From: an uncultured Bacillaceae bacterium
GTDB lineage: Bacteria > Bacillota > Bacilli > Bacillales > Caldibacillaceae
Direction: 5' to 3'
DNA length: 64,000 nt
Assembly: GCA_937934645.1 (NCBI GenBank)
Contig: CALGYZ010000054.1
Coordinates: forward strand, 186,001 to 250,000
Made by a program: the position numbers and the translations under genes. Each line of letters opens with the position of its first letter. Position 1 is the first letter of the stretch. Below the pieces are notes generated by a model. The model did not search any database and was not told the DNA's origin. It saw only the letters and a list, made by a program, of their open reading frames with translations. Shown in pieces: positions 9,184-18,109 of the stretch.

Positions 9184-11222
9184 TGGAACTAAGTCAATAT
9201 TTGGAAGTGTTTATTGAAGAATGCAGGGAACATTTGCAAAATTGTAATGAAAATTTATTAAAACTGGAAAAGGACCCGGAGAATCTTGATATCGTTAATG
9301 AAATTTTCAGATCCGCCCATACATTAAAAGGAATGGCTGCGACAATGGGCTATGAAGATATGGCTAATCTTACACATCAAATGGAAAATGTTCTTGACGG
9401 TGTACGGAACGGGAAGTATAAATTTACCCCGGAGTTATTGGATATCATTTTTATAGCTATGGATCATCTGGAAGAAATGGTAGAATCCATTGCTTCTGGC
9501 GGTGACGGTCAGCTGGATGTAAGTGAAGCAACCGAAAAGTTGAAAATGATTGAAGAGGGTACAACTGCCGGACAAGTTCCGGAAAAAGGAGTCAAAGAAG
9601 CTGAGAATGGAACGGAACAAAAACTGATATATGATGAATTTGAAATTACCGTTTTGGAACAAGCTGAAGAGCAAGGCTATGATCTTTATGAAGTAACGGT
9701 TATGATCCGTCCCGACTGTTTGTTAAAGTCAGCCAGGGTGTACATGGTTTTTGACGTATTGGAAAAAATGGGAGAAATTATTAAATCGGAACCAAGTGTG
9801 GAATTGCTGGAAGAAGAGCAGTTTGATGATACATTCACTGTTACACTCGTAACAAAAGATTCGGTTGAAGATATAAAAAATAAAATAATGAAAGTTTCTG
9901 AAATTGATAAAGTTGAAGTACAAAAGCTATCCATCGAAACGGTAAAAGAAATGAAAATTGAATTGGAAAAAGAAAAACAGAAAGAACAAGCAGAAAAAAG
10001 GAAAGGATCCAAAGCCCCCGCAAAGAAAAAAGAAGCGTCTGGTACCCGGAAACAGATAAGGAAAAAGATTTCTGCCGGTAAAACAATCCGGGTAAATATA
10101 GAACGTTTGGATGCATTGATGAATTTATTTGAAGAGCTTGTCATCGACCGTGGAAGATTGGATCAAATTGCAAAGGAACTGAATCATCAGGAATTAAGTG
10201 AAACAGTTGAAAAGATGTCCAGGGTAACCAATGATCTTCAATCGGTCGTTCTTACGATGAGAATGGTTCCTGTGGAAACTGTTTTTAACCGTTTCCCAAA
10301 AATGGTCCGTCAACTTGCCCGTGAATTGGGCAAAAAAATCAATTTGAAAATTTCCGGACAAGAAACAGAACTTGACCGGACAGTAATTGATGAAATTGGT
10401 GATCCTCTCGTGCATTTGTTAAGAAATTCCGTTGATCATGGTATTGAAACACCGGAAGAACGGATAGCCAAAGGTAAACCTAAAGAAGGGACCATTGAAT
10501 TAAAAGCTTATCACAGCGGTAATCATGTGTTCATTGAAATTATTGATGACGGGGCGGGCATTAATAAAGAAAAAGTTATTAAAAAAGCTCTGGAAAAAGG
10601 AATTATAAACGAAGAACAAATCGGCCGCTTAACAGATCAGGAAGTTGTTAATTTAATTTTAACTTCAGGCTTTTCTACTGCAGAACAGGTTTCCGATATT
10701 TCCGGACGCGGTGTAGGGCTCGATGTAGTTAAAAATACGATTGAGTCACTCGGCGGTACTTTGTCAGTACAATCTGAAGAAGATAAAGGAACACAATTTC
10801 TTATTCAATTGCCGCTGACTTTATCAATCATTTCAGTCATGCTTGTAGAAGTTCAAAAAGAAAAATATGCAATTCCGTTAACATCCATAATTGAAACAGC
10901 GATTTTCAAAAAATCAGATATTTATTACGCCCACGATCAACCGGTCATTGATTTCAGGGGCAGAGTCGTGCCAATTTTATTTTTGCAGGAAATTTTTGAT
11001 GTACCGGTCGTTGATGAAGGGAATGACTATTTGTCCACGGTGATTATCCGGAAAGGAGATAAGATGGCCGGGCTCGTTGTCGATTCTTTTATTGGCCAGG
11101 AAGAAGTCGTATTAAAATCGCTAGGTAATTATTTGACCAACGTTTTTGCAATATCAGGAGCGACAATATTAGGCGACGGCCAAGTAGCGTTAATTATTGA
11201 TTGTAATGTTCTGATCAAATAA
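9183..11222 (+). CDS. cheA: CheA chemotaxis histidine kinase
   Basis: 679 residues with all five CheA domains: P1 phosphotransfer with H46 in SAHTLKGMAA; P2 (about 145-250) for CheY/CheB docking; a Lys/Glu-rich linker; P3 dimerisation (about 305-365); P4 ATP-binding kinase with the N box HLLRNSVDHGIE, the DDGAGI G1 box and DISGRGVGLDVV; and a CheW-like P5 domain at the C-terminus. It autophosphorylates in receptor arrays and passes phosphate to CheY and CheB. Translation is probably coupled to cheB. Confidence 0.98.
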   Translation: MELSQYLEVFIEECREHLQNCNENLLKLEKDPENLDIVNEIFRSAHTLKGMAATMGYEDMANLTHQMENVLDGVRNGKYKFTPELLDIIFIAMDHLEEMVESIASGGDGQLDVSEATEKLKMIEEGTTAGQVPEKGVKEAENGTEQKLIYDEFEITVLEQAEEQGYDLYEVTVMIRPDCLLKSARVYMVFDVLEKMGEIIKSEPSVELLEEEQFDDTFTVTLVTKDSVEDIKNKIMKVSEIDKVEVQKLSIETVKEMKIELEKEKQKEQAEKRKGSKAPAKKKEASGTRKQIRKKISAGKTIRVNIERLDALMNLFEELVIDRGRLDQIAKELNHQELSETVEKMSRVTNDLQSVVLTMRMVPVETVFNRFPKMVRQLARELGKKINLKISGQETELDRTVIDEIGDPLVHLLRNSVDHGIETPEERIAKGKPKEGTIELKAYHSGNHVFIEIIDDGAGINKEKVIKKALEKGIINEEQIGRLTDQEVVNLILTSGFSTAEQVSDISGRGVGLDVVKNTIESLGGTLSVQSEEDKGTQFLIQLPLTLSIISVMLVEVQKEKYAIPLTSIIETAIFKKSDIYYAHDQPVIDFRGRVVPILFLQEIFDVPVVDEGNDYLSTVIIRKGDKMAGLVVDSFIGQEEVVLKSLGNYLTNVFAISGATILGDGQVALIIDCNVLIK

Positions 11223-11249
11223 AGAAACGCGGTGAAAGGGTCGTGAAAA

Positions 11250-11711
11250 ATGACTAACAGGATCGAAAAAAAAGAAATGAAAGTTGTTGTATTCTCCTTA
11301 GATAATAAAGAATATGCCCTTGATGTCGAACATGTTGTATCGATCGAACGAATGCAAAAGTTTACGCGAGTACCCCATGTGCCTCCGTACATTAAAGGAG
11401 TCATAAATTTACGCGGCGTAATTATTCCGATCATTGATCTCCGTATCCGGATGGGCATGGAAGAAGTCCCATATGATCATCATTCGAGAATCATTATCGT
11501 GGAAATGGACAATAAAGAAGTCGGATTAATTGTGGATGCGGCAAATGATGTCATGAACATTCAGGTGGAACATATTGAATCCCAACCGGATATCATCGGA
11601 AAAAATAAGCAAGATTATATTATGGGGGTACTCAGATATAACAACAGATTGTTAATTTTATTGAAACTTGAACAAGTGTTAAATCTGCAAGAGGACAGGG
11701 AAAAAGAATGA
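11250..11711 (+). CDS. cheW: CheW receptor-kinase coupling protein
   Basis: 153 residues, a single CheW domain (LDNKEYALDVEHVVSIERMQ, then IKGVINLRGVIIPIIDLR). It is a soluble scaffold that links chemoreceptors to CheA P5. GGTGAAAGGG precedes ATG 11250, 27 bases after cheA. Its stop overlaps the start of cheC as ATGA, which implies coupled translation. Confidence 0.97.
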   Translation: MTNRIEKKEMKVVVFSLDNKEYALDVEHVVSIERMQKFTRVPHVPPYIKGVINLRGVIIPIIDLRIRMGMEEVPYDHHSRIIIVEMDNKEVGLIVDAANDVMNIQVEHIESQPDIIGKNKQDYIMGVLRYNNRLLILLKLEQVLNLQEDREKE

Positions 11712-12346
11712 TAAATAAAGATTCTTTCAGCTCAGTACAATTGGATATTTTAAAAGAAATAGGCAACATCGGAGCCGGTAATGCTGCAACTGCCTTATCA
11801 AAACTTCTGAACAAAAAAATAAAAATGACGGTACCCATGGTGCGGATCGTGTCATATGATGAAATGATGCAGTTAGCCGGCGGTCCTGATGAAAAAGTAG
11901 CTGCAGTTTTTTTACAATTTGACGGAAAAATATCGGGAAACATGTTTTTTATCCTGTCTACTGCCAAAGCGACATCATTGATCAGAAGTATAACCGGATT
12001 AACGGAATTCAGCTTTGATAACCCTGATTGTTCGGAATTAGCTTATTCTGCTTTTCAGGAAATAGGAAACATTTTAGCAGGTTCGTATTTATCAAGTTTA
12101 TCAGATTTTTTACAAATATCGCTTGTCCCTTCTGTTCCGGCAGTTAGTGTCGATATGTTCGGGGCCATTATAACATACGGCTTAATTGAAATATCTTATG
12201 CAAGTGATTTCGCAATTGTCATAGAAACAGAGATTAAGGATCCTTCCGCTGCAAATGGCAATAATTCGGTCAGAGGCCACTTTTTTTTACTTCCAGATCC
12301 CGATTCATTTAAAAAATTGTTTTCTAAACTCGGAGTGGAATCATAG
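11708..12346 (+). CDS. cheC: CheC, CheY-P phosphatase
   Basis: 212 residues of the CheC/CheX/FliY phosphatase family, carrying two active-site helices with Glu and Asn residues: EIGNIGAGNAA near residue 17 and EIGNILAGSYL near residue 118. CheC dephosphorylates CheY-P and binds CheD, forming the second adaptation loop of Bacillus chemotaxis. Both sites look intact. It is sandwiched without gaps between cheW and cheD. Confidence 0.95.
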   Translation: MINKDSFSSVQLDILKEIGNIGAGNAATALSKLLNKKIKMTVPMVRIVSYDEMMQLAGGPDEKVAAVFLQFDGKISGNMFFILSTAKATSLIRSITGLTEFSFDNPDCSELAYSAFQEIGNILAGSYLSSLSDFLQISLVPSVPAVSVDMFGAIITYGLIEISYASDFAIVIETEIKDPSAANGNNSVRGHFFLLPDPDSFKKLFSKLGVES

Positions 12347-12843
12347 TGGCCGCCGGCTCTCAAGTTGTAAAAGTTGGCTTAGCCGATATGAAAATTGCGA
12401 AAGCACCGGATACGATCCGTACATCAGGCCTTGGTTCATGCGTAGGTGTCGTATTGTACGATTTGACAAAGAAAGTTTGTGGAATGGCCCATATCATGCT
12501 GCCCGATTCTTCACTGGCTAGGGGGGCAACTGTTCATCCGGCGAAATTTGCTGATACGGCTATTCCCGGTTTAATAAGAATGCTGGAAAAAGAAGGGTGC
12601 AGAAAAGATCAATTAAGAGCGAAGATTGCAGGAGGGGCCCAGATGTTCAAATTTTCTTCTAGCAGTGAAATTATGCGGATTGGACCGCGAAATGTCGAAG
12701 CGGTCACACATTGGCTAAAAAAATTTTCAATTCCGGTTACCGGACAAGAAACCGGGGGATCGAGCGGGAGAACCATTGAATTTGATCCTGATACAGGAAA
12801 ACTTTTCATCCGTACGGTTAATCTCGGCGAGAAGGTGATTTAG
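12346..12843 (+). CDS. cheD: CheD chemoreceptor glutamine deamidase
   Basis: 165 residues. CheD family with catalytic C32 in GLGSCVGVVLYD and H49 in GMAHIMLPD. It deamidates specific receptor glutamines and is regulated by CheC. The start is GTG 12346, sharing one base with the cheC stop; GGAGTGGAATC upstream serves as a weak ribosome binding site, so coupling to cheC is likely. The N-terminus resembles CheD of Bacillus. Confidence 0.95.
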   Translation: MAAGSQVVKVGLADMKIAKAPDTIRTSGLGSCVGVVLYDLTKKVCGMAHIMLPDSSLARGATVHPAKFADTAIPGLIRMLEKEGCRKDQLRAKIAGGAQMFKFSSSSEIMRIGPRNVEAVTHWLKKFSIPVTGQETGGSSGRTIEFDPDTGKLFIRTVNLGEKVI

Positions 12844-12881
12844 GAGGCAATCAGACACGAGCTGGACAAGGAGGGGTGGTC

Positions 12882-13688
12882 ATGAGCCTTACAATCAATC
12901 CGGAAAAAAGAAATCAAACAGCTGAAGGGCAGTCGGAACAGGATCATCTCTTCTATGAATGGATCGAAAAAAGGGATGACCAAATCGGAAATAAGCTGGT
13001 TGAAAAATATACACCTCTGGTACGGATTATTGTTGAAAAAATATATAAAACAGTCCCGGACACAGTGATAAAAGATGAGTTGTTCAGCTTGGGATTATCC
13101 GGATTATTTGAAGCGATAGAAAAGTACGATCCGGCCCGTGATTTAAAATTTGAAACATACGCTTCTTTCCGTATCCGCGGGGCAATACTGGACGGATTGC
13201 GAAAAGAAGACTGGCTTCCGAGAAAAGAAAGAGAAAAAATGAAAAAAATCGAAAAGGTTGCAGCAGCACTGGAGCAAAAAAAGTTGCGCAAAGTAACACC
13301 GGAAGAAGTTTCCAGGGAAACCGGATACCCGGTGAATGAAGTATATGCAGTAATGAATGACTATTATACTTCCAACGTTTTATCCATCGATGATCTGACC
13401 AGTCAAACGAACAAGGACCAGGAGCCCCGTACTTTGGCTATTCGTGATGAACGGGTTATGACACCGGAAGAGAATGTTCTGTACAATGAAAAAATTGAAA
13501 ACTTATCAAACGCGATAAAAAAGCTGACAAAGAAAGAACAACTTGTATTAAGCTTATTTTATAAAGAACAGTTAACACTTACAGAAATTGGAAAAATATT
13601 GAACTTATCGACATCAAGAATATCGCAAATCCATACCAAATGCTTATCTAAATTAAAAAAAGAATTACAGGAGCTTCAACTTTTATAG
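12882..13688 (+). CDS. sigD: RNA polymerase sigma factor SigD (FliA family)
   Basis: 268 residues. Regions 2 (SLGLSGLFEAIEKYDP, FETYASFRIRGAILDGLRKEDW), 3 and 4 (LTLTEIGKILNLSTSRISQI) of a motility sigma factor are clear. It directs late flagellin, motor and chemoreceptor genes and autolysins. The frame opens at GTG 12876, which lies inside the strong site AAGGAGGGG (12868-12876); ATG 12882 has correct spacing and is used here. As in B. subtilis it sits at the distal end of the fla/che operon. Confidence 0.96.
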   Translation: MSLTINPEKRNQTAEGQSEQDHLFYEWIEKRDDQIGNKLVEKYTPLVRIIVEKIYKTVPDTVIKDELFSLGLSGLFEAIEKYDPARDLKFETYASFRIRGAILDGLRKEDWLPRKEREKMKKIEKVAAALEQKKLRKVTPEEVSRETGYPVNEVYAVMNDYYTSNVLSIDDLTSQTNKDQEPRTLAIRDERVMTPEENVLYNEKIENLSNAIKKLTKKEQLVLSLFYKEQLTLTEIGKILNLSTSRISQIHTKCLSKLKKELQELQLL

Positions 13689-13709
13689 GATTAATAAAAG
13701 GTGATTCCG

Positions 13710-14018
13710 ATGTCCTTAAAAACCGTAGAGTTACAGATTGCTATTCCAAGGACGCAGGATGCCGGAAAAATTCAAAGTGAGCAGGAAATAAAGGCAAACA
13801 ATGATTTTAATGGGCTGAATATCATACAGCAAAAGGAAGAAGAAAAGCTGCGGACAACCGTTTCGAAAAACGAAAAAATGTACAAGATGGAAAACAAAAA
13901 TATACTTGATGAAAGGTCAAGCCAGGATACAAATCAAACCAAAAGTGATAAACGAAACAAAAAAGACAGAAAAAGAAACCACCCTTATAAAGGAATATGG
14001 ATTGATTCCCATTGCTAA
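13710..14018 (+). CDS. Small hypothetical protein between sigD and swrB
   Basis: 102 residues, highly charged, no membrane segment or signal peptide. An N-terminal motif VELQIAIPRTQDAGKIQ is followed by a Lys/Glu/Asn-rich, probably disordered middle, and the protein ends HPYKGIWIDSHC. I recall similar small proteins with a conserved LPRTQ-type N-terminus and an HPYKG tail at this place in other Bacillaceae, but know of no function. The start is set at ATG 13710, six bases after AAAAGGTGA; GTG 13701 is inside that site. It is co-transcribed with sigD and swrB by position, so a motility role is only an inference. Confidence 0.75.
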   Translation: MSLKTVELQIAIPRTQDAGKIQSEQEIKANNDFNGLNIIQQKEEEKLRTTVSKNEKMYKMENKNILDERSSQDTNQTKSDKRNKKDRKRNHPYKGIWIDSHC

Positions 14019-14031
14019 AAAGGAGATATAA

Positions 14032-14547
14032 ATGGTATACTTCATTGTTCTCGCCTATTTTTTGATTTTTTTAACGTTATTTGCCGTAATTATTCTGTTT
14101 GTCCGGCAGAACCGGTTATTCCACATAGAAAAGAAATACCGGCGGCTGAATGAAGAGCTTGAAGAAACAATGTCAGCGTTCCTAATTCAAATAAAAGAAG
14201 AGAATGAACGTTTAATTGAAAAGGCCGTATCACTGGATCAAAAACCGGAAAAAAACACGGGAGAAATTATAGAAAATCGCGTAAACAAATATCGTTTACA
14301 TTCAGGAATCCAAGAATATAAAAAAAATGCCGGTATAATCGGCACGGACGACGGAAAAAAAGCTCCGGACAACATGGAAAAAGCACCGGTTTCAGAATAT
14401 GAAGAGGAAATAAATAAAATAAAACAACTTCTTGAATCAGGATACACCATTGAAGAAATTGCAAAACAGCTTGAAAAGGGAAAAACAGAAGTCGAATTGT
14501 TAATTAAGTTTTCCGGGAATTTAAACGGCAATAAAAAAGGCCGTTGA
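14032..14547 (+). CDS. swrB: SwrB/YlxL-like membrane protein
   Basis: 171 residues: one N-terminal membrane helix (about residues 3-24), a charged coiled-coil-like segment, and a conserved C-terminal part (INKIKQLLESGYTIEEIAKQL) resembling a short helix-turn-helix. This matches YlxL/SwrB, which in B. subtilis promotes flagellar basal body completion and so sigma-D activity. AAAAGGAGATATAA gives a strong start. It is the last gene of the fla/che operon. The middle part is divergent, so the call leans on topology, C-terminal motif and position. Confidence 0.85.
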   Translation: MVYFIVLAYFLIFLTLFAVIILFVRQNRLFHIEKKYRRLNEELEETMSAFLIQIKEENERLIEKAVSLDQKPEKNTGEIIENRVNKYRLHSGIQEYKKNAGIIGTDDGKKAPDNMEKAPVSEYEEEINKIKQLLESGYTIEEIAKQLEKGKTEVELLIKFSGNLNGNKKGR

Positions 14548-14587
14548 GGCAATAATAAATACAGGAAGAAATCTTTTTTAGTATAGC

Positions 14588-14616
14588 TTGATTGTAAAAA
14601 ACAGTTGTGTTATAGT
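14588..14616 (+). promoter_or_regulatory. rpsB promoter
   Basis: A sigma-A type promoter: TTGATT at 14588-14593, a 17-base spacer, and TATAGT at 14611-14616. It is placed to start a leader of about 115 bases before rpsB. Confidence 0.75.
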
Positions 14617-14637
14617 ACTTTATGGTGTGAATACACA

Positions 14638-14707
14638 CGTTCATGGATTTAAACAGCGGTGCTGTTCGTTGTGAAACGAACAGTCCTGTTTAAAGATGAA
14701 ATGAACG
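14638..14707 (+). promoter_or_regulatory. Structured rpsB leader RNA
   Basis: Three nested helices stack on one axis: CGTTCAT (14638-14644) with ATGAACG (14701-14707); TTTAAACAG (14648-14656) with CTGTTTAAA (14686-14694); and CTGTTCGTT (14662-14670) with AACGAACAG (14675-14683), closed by a GTGA tetraloop of the GNRA type. All helices are perfect, and no U-tract follows, so it is not a terminator. It is a candidate site for autogenous control by ribosomal protein S2; that role is inferred. Confidence 0.7.
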
Positions 14708-14740
14708 GAGGAATATAAAACCAATTTAGGAGGAAAGAAT

Positions 14741-15460
14741 ATGTCAGTAGTTACAATGAAACAGTTGCTTGAAGCAGGTGTTCATTTTGGACATCAAACC
14801 CGCCGTTGGAATCCAAAAATGAAAAAGTATATTTTCCAGGAAAGAAACGGCATTTATATTATTGACCTGCAAAAAACGGTCAAAAAGGTTGATGAAGCTT
14901 ATAACTTTGTAAAAAACCTAGCAGCTGAAGGCGGCAAAGTATTGTTTGTCGGAACGAAAAAGCAAGCTCAAGAATCCATTAAGGAAGAAGCAGAGCGCGC
15001 TGGAATGTTCTATGTTAACCATCGCTGGCTCGGCGGTACGTTAACCAACTTCCAAACGATCCAAAAACGGATCCAAAGATTGAAAGATCTTGAAAGAATG
15101 GCGGAAGACGGTACATTTGACGTATTGCCCAAAAAAGAAGTCGGGAAATTAAAGAAAGAACAGGAAAAATTAGAAAAGTTTCTCGGCGGAATCAAAGAAA
15201 TGAAAGAATTGCCTGATGCAGTATTTATAGTTGATCCGAGAAAAGAAAAAATTGCAGTCCAGGAAGCACGGAAATTAAATATACCGATCATCGGTATTGT
15301 GGATACAAACTGTGATCCGGACGAAATCGATTATGTTATTCCGGCAAACGACGACGCAATTCGTGCTGTGAAGTTATTAACGAGCAAAATGGCTGATGCC
15401 ATTGTTGAAGCGAAACAAGGTGAAGAAGAAGCTGTTGAAACAGCTTCAACAGCTGAGTAA
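14741..15460 (+). CDS. rpsB: 30S ribosomal protein S2
   Basis: 239 residues, full length. S2 signatures are present: MKQLLEAGVHFGHQTRRWNPKM at the N-terminus and VDTNCDPDEIDYVIPANDDA near the end. It has a strong site TAGGAGGAAAG before ATG 14741. The gene has its own promoter and structured leader and is followed by a terminator, so it is at least partly uncoupled from tsf. A role in autoregulation is suggested by the leader only. Confidence 0.99.
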   Translation: MSVVTMKQLLEAGVHFGHQTRRWNPKMKKYIFQERNGIYIIDLQKTVKKVDEAYNFVKNLAAEGGKVLFVGTKKQAQESIKEEAERAGMFYVNHRWLGGTLTNFQTIQKRIQRLKDLERMAEDGTFDVLPKKEVGKLKKEQEKLEKFLGGIKEMKELPDAVFIVDPRKEKIAVQEARKLNIPIIGIVDTNCDPDEIDYVIPANDDAIRAVKLLTSKMADAIVEAKQGEEEAVETASTAE

Positions 15461-15472
15461 CGGACTGGAATC

Positions 15473-15508
15473 AAGGTGATAAGAGGGTCAACCCTTATCA
15501 CCTTTTTT
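15473..15508 (+). terminator. rpsB terminator
   Basis: AAGGTGATAAG (15473-15483) pairs with CTTATCACCTT (15494-15504) and is followed by a run of T. A strong intrinsic terminator between rpsB and tsf. Confidence 0.9.
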
Positions 15509-15518
15509 CAGATAAATA

Positions 15519-15547
15519 TTGCTTTATCGTTACTTTTCGTTTATAAA
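15519..15547 (+). promoter_or_regulatory. tsf promoter
   Basis: TTGCTT (15519-15524), a 17-base spacer and TATAAA (15542-15547), directly after the rpsB terminator and about 45 bases upstream of tsf. It explains how tsf can be transcribed past that terminator. Confidence 0.6.
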
Positions 15548-15591
15548 TTTATACATAAATATACCGCGACCTTAAAGGAGGAATTTATTCG

Positions 15592-16473
15592 ATGGCGATT
15601 ACAGCTCAAATGGTAAAACAGTTACGGGAAAAAACCGGTGCAGGTATGATGGATTGTAAGAAAGCTTTGGAAGAAACAAACGGTGATATGGAAAAAGCCA
15701 TAGATCTTCTCCGGGAAAAAGGAATTGCAAAGGCTGCAAAAAAGGCAGATCGTATTGCAGCTGAAGGACTTACATATATTTTAACAGAAGGTAACGATGC
15801 AGTTATTTTGGAAGTAAACTCCGAAACAGATTTTGTTGCGAAAAACGAACAATTTGTTGATTTAGTAAAAAATATTGCTGCACACCTGTTAAAGAATAAG
15901 CCGGAATCTGTTGAGGCTGCTTTGGAACAGAAGACAGAAAGCGGCGATACATTAAGTGACTATATCAACTCTGCCATTGCCAAAATCGGTGAAAAAATTA
16001 CACTACGCCGTTTTGAAATTCTTTCAAAAGGTGACAATGATGCCTTCGGTGCATACCAGCATATGGGCGGCCGGATCTCTGCTTTAATTGTATTGGAAGG
16101 ATCAACTGACGAACAAGTTGCAAAAGATGTCGCCATGCATATTGCAGCGATGAGACCGAAATATATTTCCCGTGACGACGTGCCCGAGGAAGAAGTAGAA
16201 CGGGAAAAAGAAGTATTGAAGCAACAAGCACTTAATGAAGGGAAACCTGAACATATTGTGGAGAAAATGGTTATCGGCCGCTTGAATAAGTTTTATGAAG
16301 AAATTTGTCTCTTAGAACAGGAATTTGTTAAAAATCCTGATGTTAAAGTGGAACAATTTGTTAAATCAAATAATGCCACTGTAAAAAGTATGGTTCGTTA
16401 TGAAGTCGGTGAAGGATTGGAAAAACGTGAAGAAAACTTCGCTGAAGAAGTTAAAAGTCAAATGAAAAAGTAA
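15592..16473 (+). CDS. tsf: Elongation factor Ts
   Basis: 293 residues. The N-terminal UBA-like domain with VKQLREKTGAGMMDCKKALEE and the core motif NSETDFVAKNEQF are diagnostic. EF-Ts is the nucleotide exchange factor for EF-Tu. AAAGGAGGAATTTATTCG precedes ATG 15592. The gene is bounded by terminators on both sides, so it probably forms a single-gene unit here. Confidence 0.99.
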   Translation: MAITAQMVKQLREKTGAGMMDCKKALEETNGDMEKAIDLLREKGIAKAAKKADRIAAEGLTYILTEGNDAVILEVNSETDFVAKNEQFVDLVKNIAAHLLKNKPESVEAALEQKTESGDTLSDYINSAIAKIGEKITLRRFEILSKGDNDAFGAYQHMGGRISALIVLEGSTDEQVAKDVAMHIAAMRPKYISRDDVPEEEVEREKEVLKQQALNEGKPEHIVEKMVIGRLNKFYEEICLLEQEFVKNPDVKVEQFVKSNNATVKSMVRYEVGEGLEKREENFAEEVKSQMKK

Positions 16474-16482
16474 TATAAAACT

Positions 16483-16526
16483 AAGGTTGACTTGGTGGGC
16501 GGTATGACTCACAGTCAACCTTTTTA
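16483..16526 (+). terminator. tsf terminator
   Basis: AAGGTTGACT (16483-16492) pairs with AGTCAACCTT (16513-16522) across a 20-base loop, followed by T residues. Confidence 0.88.
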
Positions 16527-16633
16527 AAAGTTTTTTCTTGATTTTGCACAGCCGACAGAATTTAAATACGATTGAAAAAGATTGATTAAACAGAACAACA
16601 AAAAGAATATCATACTGCATAGCGGGGGTTTAT

Positions 16634-17356
16634 ATGACTAAACCAAAATACAAACGGATCGTGCTGAAGTTAAGCGGTGAAGCATTAGCTGGAGATCAAG
16701 GTTTTGGCATTAATCCGCAAGTCATTAAATCAATTGCGACCCAAATTATGGAGGTCGCTGAACTTGGTGTTGAAGTTGCCGTAGTTGTAGGCGGAGGAAA
16801 CATTTGGCGCGGAGTTGCTGGCAGTGAAATGGGCATGGACCGTGCAACGGCAGATTACATGGGAATGCTTGCAACTGTCATGAACTCTTTGGCGTTACAG
16901 GACAGCCTGGAACAACTTGGAATTGAAACGAGGGTCCAAACATCCATTGAGATGCGACAAGTTGCTGAACCTTATATTCGCCGCCGGGCAATCCGCCATC
17001 TGGAAAAAAAGCGTGTCGTCATTTTTGCCGCTGGAACCGGCAATCCGTACTTTTCAACGGATACAACCGCTGCATTGCGGGCTGCTGAAATTGAAGCGGA
17101 AGTAATATTAATGGCTAAAAATAATGTTGATGGTGTATATTCAGCAGATCCCCGGATCGATAAAAGTGCCAAGAAATACAGTGAGTTATCTTATTTGGAT
17201 GTAATAAAAAACGGTTTGCGGGTGATGGATTCAACCGCATCATCATTGTGTATGGACAATGATATTCCGCTAATCGTATTTTCCATAACAGAAGAAGGAA
17301 ATATTAAGAGAGCCGTGTTAGGTGAGAAAATCGGAACCATTGTGAGGGGGAAATAA
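16634..17356 (+). CDS. pyrH: Uridylate kinase (UMP kinase)
   Basis: 240 residues of the amino acid kinase fold. The motifs LKLSGEALAGDQGFGI, VGGGNIWRG and KNNVDGVYSADPRID mark bacterial UMP kinase, which makes UDP from UMP and ATP. It starts at ATG 16634 behind GCGGGGG. No convincing promoter was found in the 107 bases after the tsf terminator, although TTGATT elements occur at 16538 and 16582 with weak -10 partners. It is followed after three bases by frr. Confidence 0.98.
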   Translation: MTKPKYKRIVLKLSGEALAGDQGFGINPQVIKSIATQIMEVAELGVEVAVVVGGGNIWRGVAGSEMGMDRATADYMGMLATVMNSLALQDSLEQLGIETRVQTSIEMRQVAEPYIRRRAIRHLEKKRVVIFAAGTGNPYFSTDTTAALRAAEIEAEVILMAKNNVDGVYSADPRIDKSAKKYSELSYLDVIKNGLRVMDSTASSLCMDNDIPLIVFSITEEGNIKRAVLGEKIGTIVRGK

Positions 17357-17359
17357 AAT

Positions 17360-17917
17360 ATGCCGAACCAAGTGCTGAAAGATGCCAAAGAACGTATGTC
17401 GAAAGCAATTCAAGCTTTAACCCGGGAGTTGGCAACCATTCGTGCCGGAAGGGCAAACGCATCTCTATTGGATAAAATAACCGTTGACTATTATGGTGTG
17501 CCAACTCCGCTAAATCAACTGGCTTCGATCTCTGTACCGGAAGCACGTTTATTAACGATTCAACCTTATGATAATTCAATTGTCGGTGACATTGAAAAGG
17601 CGATTTTGAAATCCGACTTGGGTTTAAATCCTACAAGTGACGGATCCATTATCCGTATTACCGTACCGCCTCTTACTGAAGAACGCCGCCGTGAGCTGGT
17701 GAAATTAGTAAAGAAAGAATCAGAAGATGCAAAAGTTGCTGTCCGGAATGTGAGACGTGAAGCTAACGAAGAGCTCAAGAAAATGGAGAAAAACGGAGAA
17801 ATTTCGGAAGATGAACTGCGCAGTTATACGGAAGATGTTCAAAAAATAACGGATGACCATATTGCGAAAATCGATCAAATTACAAAAGAAAAAGAAAACG
17901 AAATTCTAGAAGTATAG
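17360..17917 (+). CDS. frr: Ribosome recycling factor
   Basis: 185 residues, normal length. The family motifs LATIRAGRANASLLDKI, YGVPTPLNQLASI and the three-helix-bundle C-terminus (EERRRELVKLVKKESEDAKV) are present. RRF splits post-termination ribosomes with EF-G. It is in one unit with pyrH (three-base gap, GAGGGGG site) and ends in a strong terminator. Confidence 0.99.
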   Translation: MPNQVLKDAKERMSKAIQALTRELATIRAGRANASLLDKITVDYYGVPTPLNQLASISVPEARLLTIQPYDNSIVGDIEKAILKSDLGLNPTSDGSIIRITVPPLTEERRRELVKLVKKESEDAKVAVRNVRREANEELKKMEKNGEISEDELRSYTEDVQKITDDHIAKIDQITKEKENEILEV

Positions 17918-17944
17918 TGCAAATGAATATTTTTTGTGTTTTTG

Positions 17945-17972
17945 AAAAAACCCCGTATAACCGGGGTTTTTT
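17945..17972 (+). terminator. frr terminator
   Basis: AAAAAACCCCG (17945-17955) pairs with CGGGGTTTTTT (17962-17972) around a six-base loop; the A-run/T-run symmetry would let it work in either direction. Confidence 0.92.
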
Positions 17973-18109
17973 CTTTATTCATTTTCCATTATAATAATAA
18001 AGATGTCATCTGTTATAAATAATCATGCAATCCGATGGTATTCCGTATAATAAAGAGGACGGAAACGATATTCAATCAAGTTTTGTTTACAATTAATGGA
18101 GGATTGTCT

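Noticed and set aside
12368..12389. Perfect sigma-D -10 (GCCGATAT) with a TAAA upstream, inside cheD
   Set aside because: The spacer is 10 bases instead of about 15, and the site is within coding sequence.
14523..14546. AACGGC/GCCGTT inverted repeat at the end of swrB as operon terminator
   Set aside because: It is inside the coding sequence and not followed by a T-run.
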